From Streptosporangiales bacterium (GTDB lineage Bacteria > Actinomycetota > Actinomycetes > Streptosporangiales > WHST01), in assembly GCA_009379955.1 (NCBI GenBank), contig WHST01000001.1, forward strand, positions 115,846-179,845: a stretch of DNA of 64,000 bases, written 5' to 3'. Shown here piece by piece: positions 47,932-57,744 of the stretch (the first letter of the stretch is position 1; each line of letters starts with the position of its first letter). A program made the position numbers and the translations under genes. A model generated the notes under the pieces. That model ran no database searches and was not told the origin of the DNA. It saw nothing but the letters and a program-made list of their open reading frames with translations.

Positions 47932-49124
47932 GCACCGAGCCGGCCTTCCCGCTGATCGAGGTCTCCGGCCCCGCGAGGGAACGTGGACGGTCGTACGGCA
48001 GCCAGGCCGCCGACCGGATCGCCCGGGCGTCCGAGCTGTACCACGGCTCGCTCGCGCGGCTCGACCTCGCGCCGGGCGTCGTACGGACCATGGCGGACGA
48101 CTTCCTGACGGCGATCGAGCGGTTCGACGTCGACCAGGCGGACGAGATCCGCGGCATCGCGGAGGGCTCGGGCGTGCCGCTCGAGGAGGTCGTCGTCATC
48201 AACGCCAGGCGCGAGCTGATCACGATGGCCGAGCGCGGCGGCGAGACGAACGGGCGCCGCGACGACGTCGCGGGCGACGAGTGCACGGCGGCCGCGATCC
48301 TGCCCGAGGTGTCCGCGACGGGTCAGGTGTTCCACGGGCAGAACTGGGACACCTCACCGGCGCACAGCGAGCACGCGCTCGTCCTGCGGATCCGCAGGAA
48401 CGACGGCCCCGACATCCTGTGCTTCACCGAGGCGGGCCAGCTCGCGCGGTCGGGGTTCAACGCGGCCGGGGTCGCGATCACCGGCAACCACCTGCAGTCC
48501 GACCGCGACTACGTCGACGTCGGCGTGCCGCTGCCGATGATCAGGCGCGCGGCGCTGTCGACCGAGCACTACGCCCTGGCGATCAGCGTCGTGTACGCGA
48601 CGCGCAAGTCCGGATCGAACAACATGATGCTCTCCCACGCCGGTGGCGAGATCATCAACGTGGAGTGCGCGCCCGACGAGAGCTTCCTGCTGTACGAGCG
48701 CGACGGCGTCCTCACCCACGCCAACCACTGGGAGTCGGTCGCGGCCCTGTGCAAGCTGCGCGACACCGGAGCGACCAACGACTCCGGCCTCGCCGCGACC
48801 CCGTGCTCGACGTACCGCGGCAACCGGATGGAACGGCTGCTGCGCAGGCAGCTGCCGGCCATCACGTTCGAGGGCTTCAGGGATGTCTTCCTCGACGAGT
48901 TCGCCACCCCGTTCTCCATCTGCCGCCCGCCGCGCCGCGCCGCCGTCGGCACCGGCATGTCGGCGACCGCCGCCACGGTCGTCTTCAACGCGGCCGAGGG
49001 CTACCTCGACGTGGCCAGGCTCCCCGCCGTCGACCCGACCTTCACTCGCTACCACCTGTCCGGCGGCGACCCCGAGATCCTCACCTCGTCAGCCCGCGCC
49101 GTTCCGGTCGCGGCGCAGGCGTAG
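47928..49124 (+). CDS. C45 family Ntn-hydrolase (acyl-CoA:6-aminopenicillanic acid acyltransferase-like)
   Basis: A 398-residue protein of the family that includes isopenicillin N acyltransferase and related amidases. These are made as proenzymes and cleave themselves before a cysteine that becomes the nucleophile. Here GDECTAAAIL places that cysteine at about residue 119, followed by QVFHGQNWDTSP, TEAGQLARSGFN and GVAITGNHL, all family features. It probably cleaves or forms an N-acyl amide bond. It is the last gene of the plus-strand cluster and overlaps the convergent MFS gene by 36 bases. Confidence 0.85.
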   Translation: MSTEPAFPLIEVSGPARERGRSYGSQAADRIARASELYHGSLARLDLAPGVVRTMADDFLTAIERFDVDQADEIRGIAEGSGVPLEEVVVINARRELITMAERGGETNGRRDDVAGDECTAAAILPEVSATGQVFHGQNWDTSPAHSEHALVLRIRRNDGPDILCFTEAGQLARSGFNAAGVAITGNHLQSDRDYVDVGVPLPMIRRAALSTEHYALAISVVYATRKSGSNNMMLSHAGGEIINVECAPDESFLLYERDGVLTHANHWESVAALCKLRDTGATNDSGLAATPCSTYRGNRMERLLRRQLPAITFEGFRDVFLDEFATPFSICRPPRRAAVGTGMSATAATVVFNAAEGYLDVARLPAVDPTFTRYHLSGGDPEILTSSARAVPVAAQA

Positions 49125-50333
49125 CCAGGCGAGCCAGACGACGGCGGTGGCGGCGCAGGCGGCCGGGGTGACGACGAGGAAGCCGCCCATCCCGTCGGTC
49201 GCGTCGGCCACGCGGCCGCAGACCCAGCTGCCCACGGCGACACCGACGAGGATTCCCGTGGTCACCCAGGTGAGCGACTCCGTGAGACCGTCCTTGCGCA
49301 CCCGGTGCTGGACGAGCGTCGTGCCCGACACGATCAGCGGCGCGATGGCGATCCCGCTGAGGAACGCGAAGCCGACGAGCCAGCCGATCGAGGGCAGGAA
49401 CGCCAGCGGCAGGAACACCACCCCGAGCAGCGTGCCGGAACCCGCGAGGCGGGTGAGCGGGTCGACGCGCCAGGGGATCGCGCCGAAGGTCAGCCCGCCG
49501 ACCGCGCTGCCGGCGGCGAACAGCGCGAGCACGAGACCCGCCGCCCACGGGACGCCCTCCGCGGCGGTGAACGCGACGACGGCGACGTCGAGGGCGCCGA
49601 ACGCCACGCCGGTGGCCAGCGTGCAGAGCGTGACGAACAGGACGGCCGGCTGGCGGAGGACGAACGACCGCTTGCCGCCCGGGTGCTGCCTCGACGGTTC
49701 CGTGCCGCGCTGGCGCGCGAAGCCGATGCCGCCCACCACCGTCACGAGGAACGCGGCGGCCAGCCCGGCGGTGGCGTGCACCCTGGTCGCGAGCAGCGTC
49801 ACCAGGACCGGTCCGGTGACGAAGATGAGCTCGTCGACGACCGACTCCAGCGCGTACGCGGCCGTCAGCCGCTTCGACCCGCCGAGCCGCTCCGCCCACC
49901 GCGCCCGGACGAACGAGCCGATCGGCGGGTACGCGCCGCCGGTGAGCACGGCCGCCGCCGCGAGCACCCACGTGGGCATGGAGCCCACCGCGAAGGCGAC
50001 GAGCAGCACCAGCCCCACGCAGTGCAGCGGGATCGAGAACGCGATGACCCGGCCCTGGCCCTGACGGTCGGCGAGCCGGCCGAGCATGGGTTGCCCGATG
50101 GCGCCGGCGAGCACCGAGATGCCCGAGATGAGGCCGGCCGTGCCGTACGACCCGGTGAGTCCGGAGACCATCAGGATGATGCCGAGCGACAGCATCGAGA
50201 TCGCCATGCGGCCCAGCAGCCCGAAGGCGACGAACCCACGGACCGCGGGCTCGCTCAGCAGCCCCGCGTAGCTGTCGAGCAGGCGGATGCGGCGGCGGGG
50301 TCGGATGTCAGAGGGTTCTGAGCTGGCCACCAT
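49089..50333 (-). CDS. MFS transporter
   Basis: A 414-residue major facilitator with about 12 hydrophobic helices in two halves. GRLADRQGQGRVIAF after the second helix is the MFS loop motif A, and GSFVRARWAERLGGSKRL marks the later cytoplasmic loops. ATG 50333 (GTG 50330 also possible) overlaps the SDR stop by 26 bases, suggesting coupling. The substrate is unknown; it could export a product of the adjacent cluster. Confidence 0.88.
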   Translation of the reverse strand: MVASSEPSDIRPRRRIRLLDSYAGLLSEPAVRGFVAFGLLGRMAISMLSLGIILMVSGLTGSYGTAGLISGISVLAGAIGQPMLGRLADRQGQGRVIAFSIPLHCVGLVLLVAFAVGSMPTWVLAAAAVLTGGAYPPIGSFVRARWAERLGGSKRLTAAYALESVVDELIFVTGPVLVTLLATRVHATAGLAAAFLVTVVGGIGFARQRGTEPSRQHPGGKRSFVLRQPAVLFVTLCTLATGVAFGALDVAVVAFTAAEGVPWAAGLVLALFAAGSAVGGLTFGAIPWRVDPLTRLAGSGTLLGVVFLPLAFLPSIGWLVGFAFLSGIAIAPLIVSGTTLVQHRVRKDGLTESLTWVTTGILVGVAVGSWVCGRVADATDGMGGFLVVTPAACAATAVVWLAWLRLRRDRNGAG

Positions 50334-51069
50334 CGACCGCCACGACGGTGCCGCTGACGTACGACGCGGCGGGCGACAGCAGGAAGGCGGCGACCCGGCC
50401 GAACTCGTCGGGGTCGCCGTACCGCCGCAGGGGGATGGTCGCCGACAGCTTCTCGCGCGCGCCCTCGGGGTCACCGGTGGCGGCGTCGAGCTCGCGTGCG
50501 CGCGCGGTGTCGATGCGGCCGGGCATGACGCTGTTGACCCTGATGCCCCGCGGGCCGAGCTCGTCGGCGAGGGTCTTGGCCAGCACGGCGAGGCCGGGCC
50601 GCAGGCCGTTGGAGATCGCGAGGTTCGGGATCGGCGAGCGCACCGACGTCGACAGCACGAACGCGATCGCGCCACCGTCGGAGAGCCGCTCCGCCGCGGT
50701 CCTGGCGAGGCGTACCGCGCCGAGGAACACCGACTCGAACGCCTGCCGCCACTGCTCGTCGGTCGCGCCGGTGGCGGGACCGCCCGGCGGTCCGCCGACG
50801 CTGACGAGGAGCCCGTCGAGCCGGCCGAAGATGTCGAACGCGGTGTCGACGAGCCGCCTGGCCGCGTCGGGCTCGGCGTTGTCGACCGCCAGTCCGGCCG
50901 CGTGCTCTGGACCGCCGAGTCCGGCGACGGCGTCCCGCACGTTCGACTCGTCACGCGACGAGACCACCACCCGGGCGCCGTCCGCCGCGAGCGCCTCGGC
51001 GGTCGCCCGGCCGAGACCCTTCGTGCCACCCGTCACCACGTACACGCGTCCCGCGAGTCCAAGATCCAT
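50308..51069 (-). CDS. SDR family oxidoreductase
   Basis: A 253-residue short-chain dehydrogenase with the cofactor motif VTGGTKGLGRATAEAL. The DNAEPD region follows, and then LSTSVRSPIPNLAISNG, where the catalytic Ser precedes an unusual IPNLAISNGLR in place of the common YxxxK. No clear Tyr-x3-Lys is seen at the expected site, as in a divergent SDR subgroup. C-terminal VVAVDGGQLRTL is typical. It is divergent from guaB1 (35 bases) and coupled to the MFS gene. Confidence 0.85.
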   Translation of the reverse strand: MDLGLAGRVYVVTGGTKGLGRATAEALAADGARVVVSSRDESNVRDAVAGLGGPEHAAGLAVDNAEPDAARRLVDTAFDIFGRLDGLLVSVGGPPGGPATGATDEQWRQAFESVFLGAVRLARTAAERLSDGGAIAFVLSTSVRSPIPNLAISNGLRPGLAVLAKTLADELGPRGIRVNSVMPGRIDTARARELDAATGDPEGAREKLSATIPLRRYGDPDEFGRVAAFLLSPAASYVSGTVVAVDGGQLRTL

Positions 51070-51089
51070 GGGCTCATCCTGACAGACGT

Positions 51090-52541
<1,452 letters not shown>

Positions 52542-52589
52542 TCGCGAGCTGGTAGCAAGGACACGGCACAGCACCGGATGGAGGAGAGC

Positions 52590-53135
52590 ATGGCGGACTA
52601 CCAGGGGCGCGCGAAGCTGCCGTACGAGTGGTTCCCGAAGGTTCCCACGATCGAGGTACGCAGCGACGACGTCGTCGACGGCGAGACCCTGCCGGACGCA
52701 CAGCTGTTCGACGGCATGGGCATGACGGGACAGAACCGCTCCCCGCACCTCGCCTGGTCTGGCGCACCGGCGGAGACGCGGAGCTACGCGGTGACGTGCT
52801 ACGACCCGGACGCGCCGACGGGCAGCGGCTTCTGGCACTGGGTGCTGTTCGACATCCCCGCCGGCGTGACGGAGCTGCCGGCAGGCGCGGGCAGCGGCGA
52901 CATGAGCGGCCTGCCCGCGGGCGCCGTGCACGCCCGCAGCGACTTCGGCACCAAGGAGTTCGGCGGGGCCGCGCCGCCCGTCGGCGACCCGCCGCACCGC
53001 TACGTGTTCACCGTCCACGCGCTCGACGCCGACAGCCTCGGCCTCGACTCCGACGCGACGCCGGCGGTCGTCGGCTTCACGATGCACTTCAAGACACTCG
53101 CCCGTGGCTTCGTCGTCCCCGTCTTCGGACACTGA
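52590..53135 (+). CDS. YbhB/YbcL family Raf kinase inhibitor-like (PEBP) protein
   Basis: A 181-residue PEBP-fold protein: [33 protein letters not shown] (the DPDAP and HW ligand-pocket motifs), [17 protein letters not shown]. Bacterial members bind small anions; the function is poorly known. ATG 52590 follows GGAGGAG directly; ATG 52578 would add MEES. It overlaps the sirtuin gene by 32 bases. Confidence 0.9.
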   Translation: MADYQGRAKLPYEWFPKVPTIEVRSDDVVDGETLPDAQLFDGMGMTGQNRSPHLAWSGAPAETRSYAVTCYDPDAPTGSGFWHWVLFDIPAGVTELPAGAGSGDMSGLPAGAVHARSDFGTKEFGGAAPPVGDPPHRYVFTVHALDADSLGLDSDATPAVVGFTMHFKTLARGFVVPVFGH

Positions 53136-53895
53136 GGCCGAGCGGGCGGCCGCCGGCTGGCTGGCCGACGCCCGCACGGTGACCGTCCTGACCGGCGCCG
53201 GGATCTCCACCGACTCCGGCATCCCCGACTTCCGCGGGCCGCAGGGCGTGTGGAAGCAGGACCCCGCGGCGCAGGAGCTGTCGACGCTGCAGGCGTACGT
53301 CTCCGACCCCGACGTGCGGCGGCGCGCCTGGCAGGGCCGGCTGCGCCACTCGGCGTGGGCGGCGCGCCCCAACGCCGGTCACCGTGCGCTCGTCGATCTG
53401 GAGCGCTCCGGCCGGCTGACGGCGGTGGTCACGCAGAACATCGACGGCCTGCACCAAGCGGCGGGCAACAGCCACGACCGCGTGATCGAGGTGCACGGCA
53501 CCCTGCACGAGGTGGAGTGTCTCGACTGCCACGCCCGGCTGCCGATGCGCCAGGTGCTCGACCGCGTCGAGGCGGGGGAGGACGACCCCCCGTGCGAGAC
53601 GTGCGGCGGCATGCTGAAGTCCGCGACGATCTCGTTCGGCCAGGAGCTCGACCAGGACGTCTGGCGCCGGGCGTTCGAGGTGTCCGCCGCGGGTGAGGTG
53701 TTCCTCGCCGTCGGCAGCTCGCTGTCGGTCCATCCGGCCGCGGGACTCTGCGACGTGGCCATGGGCTCGTCCGCGCGGCTCGTGGTCGTCAACGCCGAGC
53801 CCACCCCGTACGACCGGCTCGCCGACGCCGTGCTCCACGACCCGATCAGCGACGTCCTCCCACGACTCGTCGGCGATGCTCCTCAGACCCGGTGA
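53104..53895 (+). CDS. NAD-dependent protein deacylase, sirtuin family
   Basis: A 263-residue Sir2 protein with [15 protein letters not shown] and [12 protein letters not shown] at the NAD site. The catalytic His is in [10 protein letters not shown], the zinc knuckle is CLDC ... CETC, and [13 protein letters not shown] follows. GTG 53104 lies inside the PEBP gene and there is no better start before the first helix. It probably reverses lysine acylation on proteins. It overlaps the LD-carboxypeptidase by 20 bases. Confidence 0.92.
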   Translation: MASSSPSSDTEAERAAAGWLADARTVTVLTGAGISTDSGIPDFRGPQGVWKQDPAAQELSTLQAYVSDPDVRRRAWQGRLRHSAWAARPNAGHRALVDLERSGRLTAVVTQNIDGLHQAAGNSHDRVIEVHGTLHEVECLDCHARLPMRQVLDRVEAGEDDPPCETCGGMLKSATISFGQELDQDVWRRAFEVSAAGEVFLAVGSSLSVHPAAGLCDVAMGSSARLVVVNAEPTPYDRLADAVLHDPISDVLPRLVGDAPQTR

Positions 53896-54748
53896 CCGGG
53901 TCGCGGTCGTCGCACCGAGCGGCCCGGTGCCACCCGGCCGCATCGAGGCCGGGTGCGCGCTGCTGCGGTCATTCGGCCTCGACGTCCTGCTCGGCGCGCA
54001 TGTGCGAGACCGCGACCGGTACCTGGCCGGACGCGACGAGGACCGTGCTGCCGACCTGCAGCGCGCGTGGTGCGACCCGGGCGTGCGGGCGGTGATCTGC
54101 GCGCGCGGCGGTTACGGCTCGACCCGCCTGCTGCCGCTGCTCGACTGGCCGGCGCTGGCCGGCGCGGGTCCGAAGCTGCTGCACGGGTCGAGCGACGTCA
54201 CGGCGTTGCACGGCGCGTTCGCCGCCCGCCTCGGCGTCGCGACGTCGTTCGGCCCGATGCCGGCCGGCGACGTCCTCACCGCAGGCGAGCCCGACGCCGC
54301 CTCGCTCGCGTCGTTGCGGGCGGCGTGGTTCGGCGGCCGGCTCGACCTCACGGGTACCGACACGCTGCGGCCGGGTGAGGCGCGCGGTCCGGTCGTCGGC
54401 GGCAACCTGTCGCTGCTCTGCGCTGCGCTCGGTACCCCGTACGCCGGACCTACGGCGCAGGACGCGATCGCGCTCCTCGAGGACGTCGGCGAGCAGCCGT
54501 ACCGGGTCGACCGGATGCTCACCCAGCTGCTCCAGGTGGGCTGGTTCGATGGCGTGACCGGTGTCGTCCTCGGCGGTTTCATCGCATGCGGCGACGGCGT
54601 CGAGGAGACGCTGGCCGAGCGGCTGCTCCCGCTCGGCGTGCCGGTGCTCGCGGGCGTCGACGTCGGCCACGGACCGACGCAACTGACGGTGCCCCTGGGC
54701 GTCGACGCCGTCCTCGACGCGGGCGACCGCGTGCTGAGTTTCGCCTGA
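53876..54748 (+). CDS. S66 family LD-carboxypeptidase
   Basis: A 290-residue serine peptidase that removes the terminal D-alanine from tetrapeptide murein fragments during cell-wall recycling. APSGPVPPGRIEAG, CARGGYGSTRLLPLLDW, the nucleophile region HGSSDVTALHGAF (Ser in GSSD), EDVGEQPYRVDRML (Glu) and VGHGPTQLTVPLG (His) match the family. No signal peptide is present, so it is cytosolic. It ends 8 bases from the convergent GH15 gene; a small CTGACG/CGTCAG hairpin (54745-54760) spans both stops. Confidence 0.9.
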   Translation: MLLRPGDRVAVVAPSGPVPPGRIEAGCALLRSFGLDVLLGAHVRDRDRYLAGRDEDRAADLQRAWCDPGVRAVICARGGYGSTRLLPLLDWPALAGAGPKLLHGSSDVTALHGAFAARLGVATSFGPMPAGDVLTAGEPDAASLASLRAAWFGGRLDLTGTDTLRPGEARGPVVGGNLSLLCAALGTPYAGPTAQDAIALLEDVGEQPYRVDRMLTQLLQVGWFDGVTGVVLGGFIACGDGVEETLAERLLPLGVPVLAGVDVGHGPTQLTVPLGVDAVLDAGDRVLSFA

Positions 54749-54756
54749 CGAACGCG

Positions 54757-56565
54757 TCAGTCGGCGGTCGGGCGGTGACGGAAGGAGCGGTGCGTCATGT
54801 CGTGCTCGGACAGGTTGTAGGCGGTGCGGACCAGCGGCACGTGGCTGAACGCCTGCGGGAAGTTGCCGACGAGGCGGCCGTGTCGCACGTCGTACTCCTC
54901 CGCCATCAGGCCGAGGTCGTTGCGCACCTCGAGCAGGCGCTCGAACAGCTGCCTGGCCTCCTCGGTACGGCCGATGAGCTGGAGGTCGTCGGCGAGCCAG
55001 AAGCTGCACATGAGGAAGGCGCCCTCCTCGCCGCCCAGCCCGTCGATGTTCTCGGTGTGGCTCGTGGAGTAGCGCGCGACGAAGCCGTCGACCGACAGCT
55101 CCCGCTGGATCGCCTCGATCGTCCCGACGACGCGTTCGTCGTCCGGCGGCAGGAAGCCGACCTGCGGGATGAGGAGCAGCGCCGCGTCGAGCGCGTCGGA
55201 GCCGTAGTACTGCGTGAAGCTGCGCTTCTCGTCGTTCCACCCCTTGGCGCAGACCTCGGCGTGGATCTCGTCGCGCAGCGCCCGCCACTGGTCGAGTGGC
55301 CCGCCGAGCGGCGTCTCCTCGATCGTCTTGATCGCGCGGTCGAGGGCGACCCAGGTCATCACCTTCGAGTGCACGAAGTGCTGCGGGTCGCCGCGCATCT
55401 CCCACAGCCCCTGGTCGGGCTCGCGCCAGTGGTCGCCGATGTAGCTCACCAGGGAACGCTGGATCGCCCAGGCGTACTGGTCGAGCGACAGGCCGTTCAT
55501 CCGCCCGAGGTGCAGCGCGTCCATCACCTCGCCGAACACGTCGTGCTGCACCTGCTCGGCCGCGGCGTTGCCGATGCGGACGGGACGGGAGTCCTCGTAG
55601 CCGGGGAGCCAGTCGGCCTCGAGCTCGGTCAGCCGGCGCTCACCCGCGACGCCGTACATGATCTGGATGTCCTCCGGGCTGCCGGCGATCGCCCGGAGCA
55701 GCCAGTCGCGCCACGCCGACGCCTCCTCGGTGTAGCCGCCGCGCATCAGCGCCTCGAGCGTCACGGTGGCGTCGCGCAGCCAGCAGAACCGGTAGTCCCA
55801 GTTGCGCTCGCCGCCGATCGTCTCCGGCAGCGACGTCGTGGCGGCGGCGACCATGCCGCCCGTCGGCTGGTACGTGAGCGCCTTCAGCGTGATCAGCGAC
55901 CGGATGACCGCGTCGCGATACCTGCCCGTGTACGTGCACCGGCCCGTCCAGTCGAGCCAGTACCGCTCGGTGTCGGCGAGGGCCGCCTCGTGGTCGACAG
56001 GGTCGGGTGAGGGTTCGTGCGACGGGTGCCAGGTGAGGACGAACGGGATCCGGTCGCCGGCGGAGACCTCGAAGTCCGCGACGGTACGGAACCCCTCGCC
56101 GTGCGTGCGGACCGGCGTGCGCAACCAGACGGAGTCGGGGCCTGCGATGCCGACGATCTGGCTGTCGACGTGGCGTACCCACGGCACGACGTGCCCGTAG
56201 TCGAAGCGCAGCCGCAGGTCACAGGACATCGACACCCGGCCGGAGACGCCCTCGACGATGCGGACGACGTCGGGCGCGGCGTCGCGGTTGGGCATGAAGT
56301 CGATCACCCTGGCGACGCCCTCCGGCGTCTCCCACTCGGTCTCGAGGACCAGCGTGTCGGGGCGGTAGCGCCACCGGGTCGCTCGGCCGCCGGCCGAGGG
56401 GGCGAGCAGCCACCGGCCGTTCTCCTCGGTGCCGAGCAGCGCGGCGAAGCACGCGGCCGAGTCGAACCTGGGCAGGCACAGCCAGTCGACGGACCCGTCG
56501 CGTCCGACCAGGGCACCGCTCTGCATGTCCCCGATCAGCGCGTAGTCCTCGATCGGTAGGGCCAT
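54757..56565 (-). CDS. Glycoside hydrolase family 15 protein (trehalase/glucoamylase-like)
   Basis: A 602-residue protein with an N-terminal beta domain (IEDYALIGDMQSGALVGRDGSVDWLCLPRF) and an (alpha/alpha)6 barrel. Motifs include GGERNWDYRFCWLRDATVTL, the ELEADWLPGYEDSRPVRIGN region and a C-terminal GGEEGAFLMCSFWLAD, where catalytic glutamates lie in GH15. Actinobacterial members of this type often act as trehalases; glucoamylase or isomaltase activity is also possible. There is no signal peptide, so it is intracellular. Confidence 0.9.
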   Translation of the reverse strand: MALPIEDYALIGDMQSGALVGRDGSVDWLCLPRFDSAACFAALLGTEENGRWLLAPSAGGRATRWRYRPDTLVLETEWETPEGVARVIDFMPNRDAAPDVVRIVEGVSGRVSMSCDLRLRFDYGHVVPWVRHVDSQIVGIAGPDSVWLRTPVRTHGEGFRTVADFEVSAGDRIPFVLTWHPSHEPSPDPVDHEAALADTERYWLDWTGRCTYTGRYRDAVIRSLITLKALTYQPTGGMVAAATTSLPETIGGERNWDYRFCWLRDATVTLEALMRGGYTEEASAWRDWLLRAIAGSPEDIQIMYGVAGERRLTELEADWLPGYEDSRPVRIGNAAAEQVQHDVFGEVMDALHLGRMNGLSLDQYAWAIQRSLVSYIGDHWREPDQGLWEMRGDPQHFVHSKVMTWVALDRAIKTIEETPLGGPLDQWRALRDEIHAEVCAKGWNDEKRSFTQYYGSDALDAALLLIPQVGFLPPDDERVVGTIEAIQRELSVDGFVARYSTSHTENIDGLGGEEGAFLMCSFWLADDLQLIGRTEEARQLFERLLEVRNDLGLMAEEYDVRHGRLVGNFPQAFSHVPLVRTAYNLSEHDMTHRSFRHRPTAD

Positions 56566-56603
56566 CAGGACCTCCTGCCGCGACGTCGTCGATCACCGAA
56601 CCG

Positions 56604-56609
56604 TAGGCT
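56604..56609 (+). promoter_or_regulatory. -10 element for leaderless transcript of the small membrane protein
   Basis: TAGGCT ends 6 bases before GTG 56616, without a ribosome-binding site, in the 50-bp divergent gap to the GH15 gene. Confidence 0.4.
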
Positions 56610-56615
56610 GGGGCC

Positions 56616-56990
56616 GTGCCAGTGCGACATTCTCCCGATCCTCGGCGTGTCGTGGTCCTCGTGATCGCGTCGATGGTCGTCCTGGTGGCGCTCGCCGTGA
56701 TCACGAGCGTATCGAGCGGGTTCAGCATGCTCGGCCAGCGCTACGCGGTCGTCCACTTCGACGGCACCGTCTCGTACGCCGAGCGGGAGCGCGTCCAGCT
56801 GGCCTGCGCCGCGCCGCCGCTGGTGAAGCCGGTACCGATGGGGGACGACAAGGCCAAGTCGGCGCGCCTGAGCAACGTGAGCTACCGCGTCGACAAGGCC
56901 GACGAGGGCGACATCGCCACGTTGAGCAAGTGCCTGAAGAAGTTCGACGGGGTCGTCGGCATCGAACTCAACGACCTGACGACGGGCTAG
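56616..56990 (+). CDS. Hypothetical membrane-anchored protein
   Basis: A 124-residue protein I do not recognise. A basic head (RHSPDPRR) and one hydrophobic helix (about 12-33) anchor a roughly 90-residue external domain. The domain has two cysteines, in VQLACAAPPLV and TLSKCLKKFDG, which could form a disulfide. The pattern YAVVHFDGTV ... VSYRVDKADEGD ... DGVVGIELNDL suggests an alpha/beta sandwich. GTG 56616 fits a leaderless start. The 125 bases after it hold nothing recognisable. Confidence 0.65.
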   Translation: MPVRHSPDPRRVVVLVIASMVVLVALAVITSVSSGFSMLGQRYAVVHFDGTVSYAERERVQLACAAPPLVKPVPMGDDKAKSARLSNVSYRVDKADEGDIATLSKCLKKFDGVVGIELNDLTTG

Positions 56991-57115
56991 CGGCCCGGTC
57001 GGGTCTGCTGTTCACCCGCGCGTCCGCGCGTCGCAAGCTCGGGGTCACGAGGGAGAGCGCCTCGGTCACTAGCGTCCGGTAGATCTTCCGATCCGTCGTG
57101 ACGAGGTGACGCCGC

Positions 57116-57736
57116 ATGCTGCAGGCTCCGAGGCTCGGTCGTGATCCGCTGGTCGACCCGACCGCGGATGTGCGCGACTGCCGGCTCGGCGAATATGTCG
57201 AGGTCGGTGCCTACGCGTCGCTGTCCGACACGGTCCTCGGTGACTACTCGTACATCATGCAGGGCGGCATGACCTGGTGCGTCGAGATCGGCAGGTTCTG
57301 CTCGATCGCCGCGTACACGCGGATCAACGCCGCCAACCATCCCACCTGGCGGGCGACGCAGCATCACTTCACCTACCGCACCGTCGACTACGGCCTCGGC
57401 GGGAGCGACGACGCGGAGTTCTTCGGCTGGCGCCGCTCGCACCGTGTCGTGATCGGGCACGACGTGTGGATCGGTCATGGAGCCGTGCTGCTGCCGGGCG
57501 TGACGGTGGCGACCGGCGCGGTCGTGGGCGCCGGCGCTGTGGTGACGCACGACGTACCGCCCTACGTCGTGGTGGCCGGCTCGCCCGCGCGCCCGATCCG
57601 TCGCCGCGTCAGCGAGAGCGTGGCCGACCGGCTCCAGGCGCTGGCGTGGTGGGACTGGGACCGTGAGCGCCTGGCCGAGGCGCTGCCCGCGTTCCGCACG
57701 CTGGACGCCGAGGAGTTCTGCGCGAAGTACGAGTAA
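57116..57736 (+). CDS. Left-handed beta-helix acyltransferase of the phosphonate-associated hexapeptide family
   Basis: A 206-residue hexapeptide transferase. [70 protein letters not shown] and [18 protein letters not shown] follow the transferase family usually found in phosphonate (phn) gene clusters, with [11 protein letters not shown] at the end. No phn gene is present in this window, so the gene is an orphan and its acceptor substrate is unknown. ATG 57116 is preceded by GAGGTGACGCCGC. Confidence 0.85.
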   Translation: MLQAPRLGRDPLVDPTADVRDCRLGEYVEVGAYASLSDTVLGDYSYIMQGGMTWCVEIGRFCSIAAYTRINAANHPTWRATQHHFTYRTVDYGLGGSDDAEFFGWRRSHRVVIGHDVWIGHGAVLLPGVTVATGAVVGAGAVVTHDVPPYVVVAGSPARPIRRRVSESVADRLQALAWWDWDRERLAEALPAFRTLDAEEFCAKYE

Positions 57737-57744
57737 TGGCCGGG

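Noticed and set aside
54745..54760. CTGACG/CGTCAG hairpin spanning two convergent stops
   Set aside because: A six-base stem is too short to call a terminator with confidence; noted only in the gene entry.
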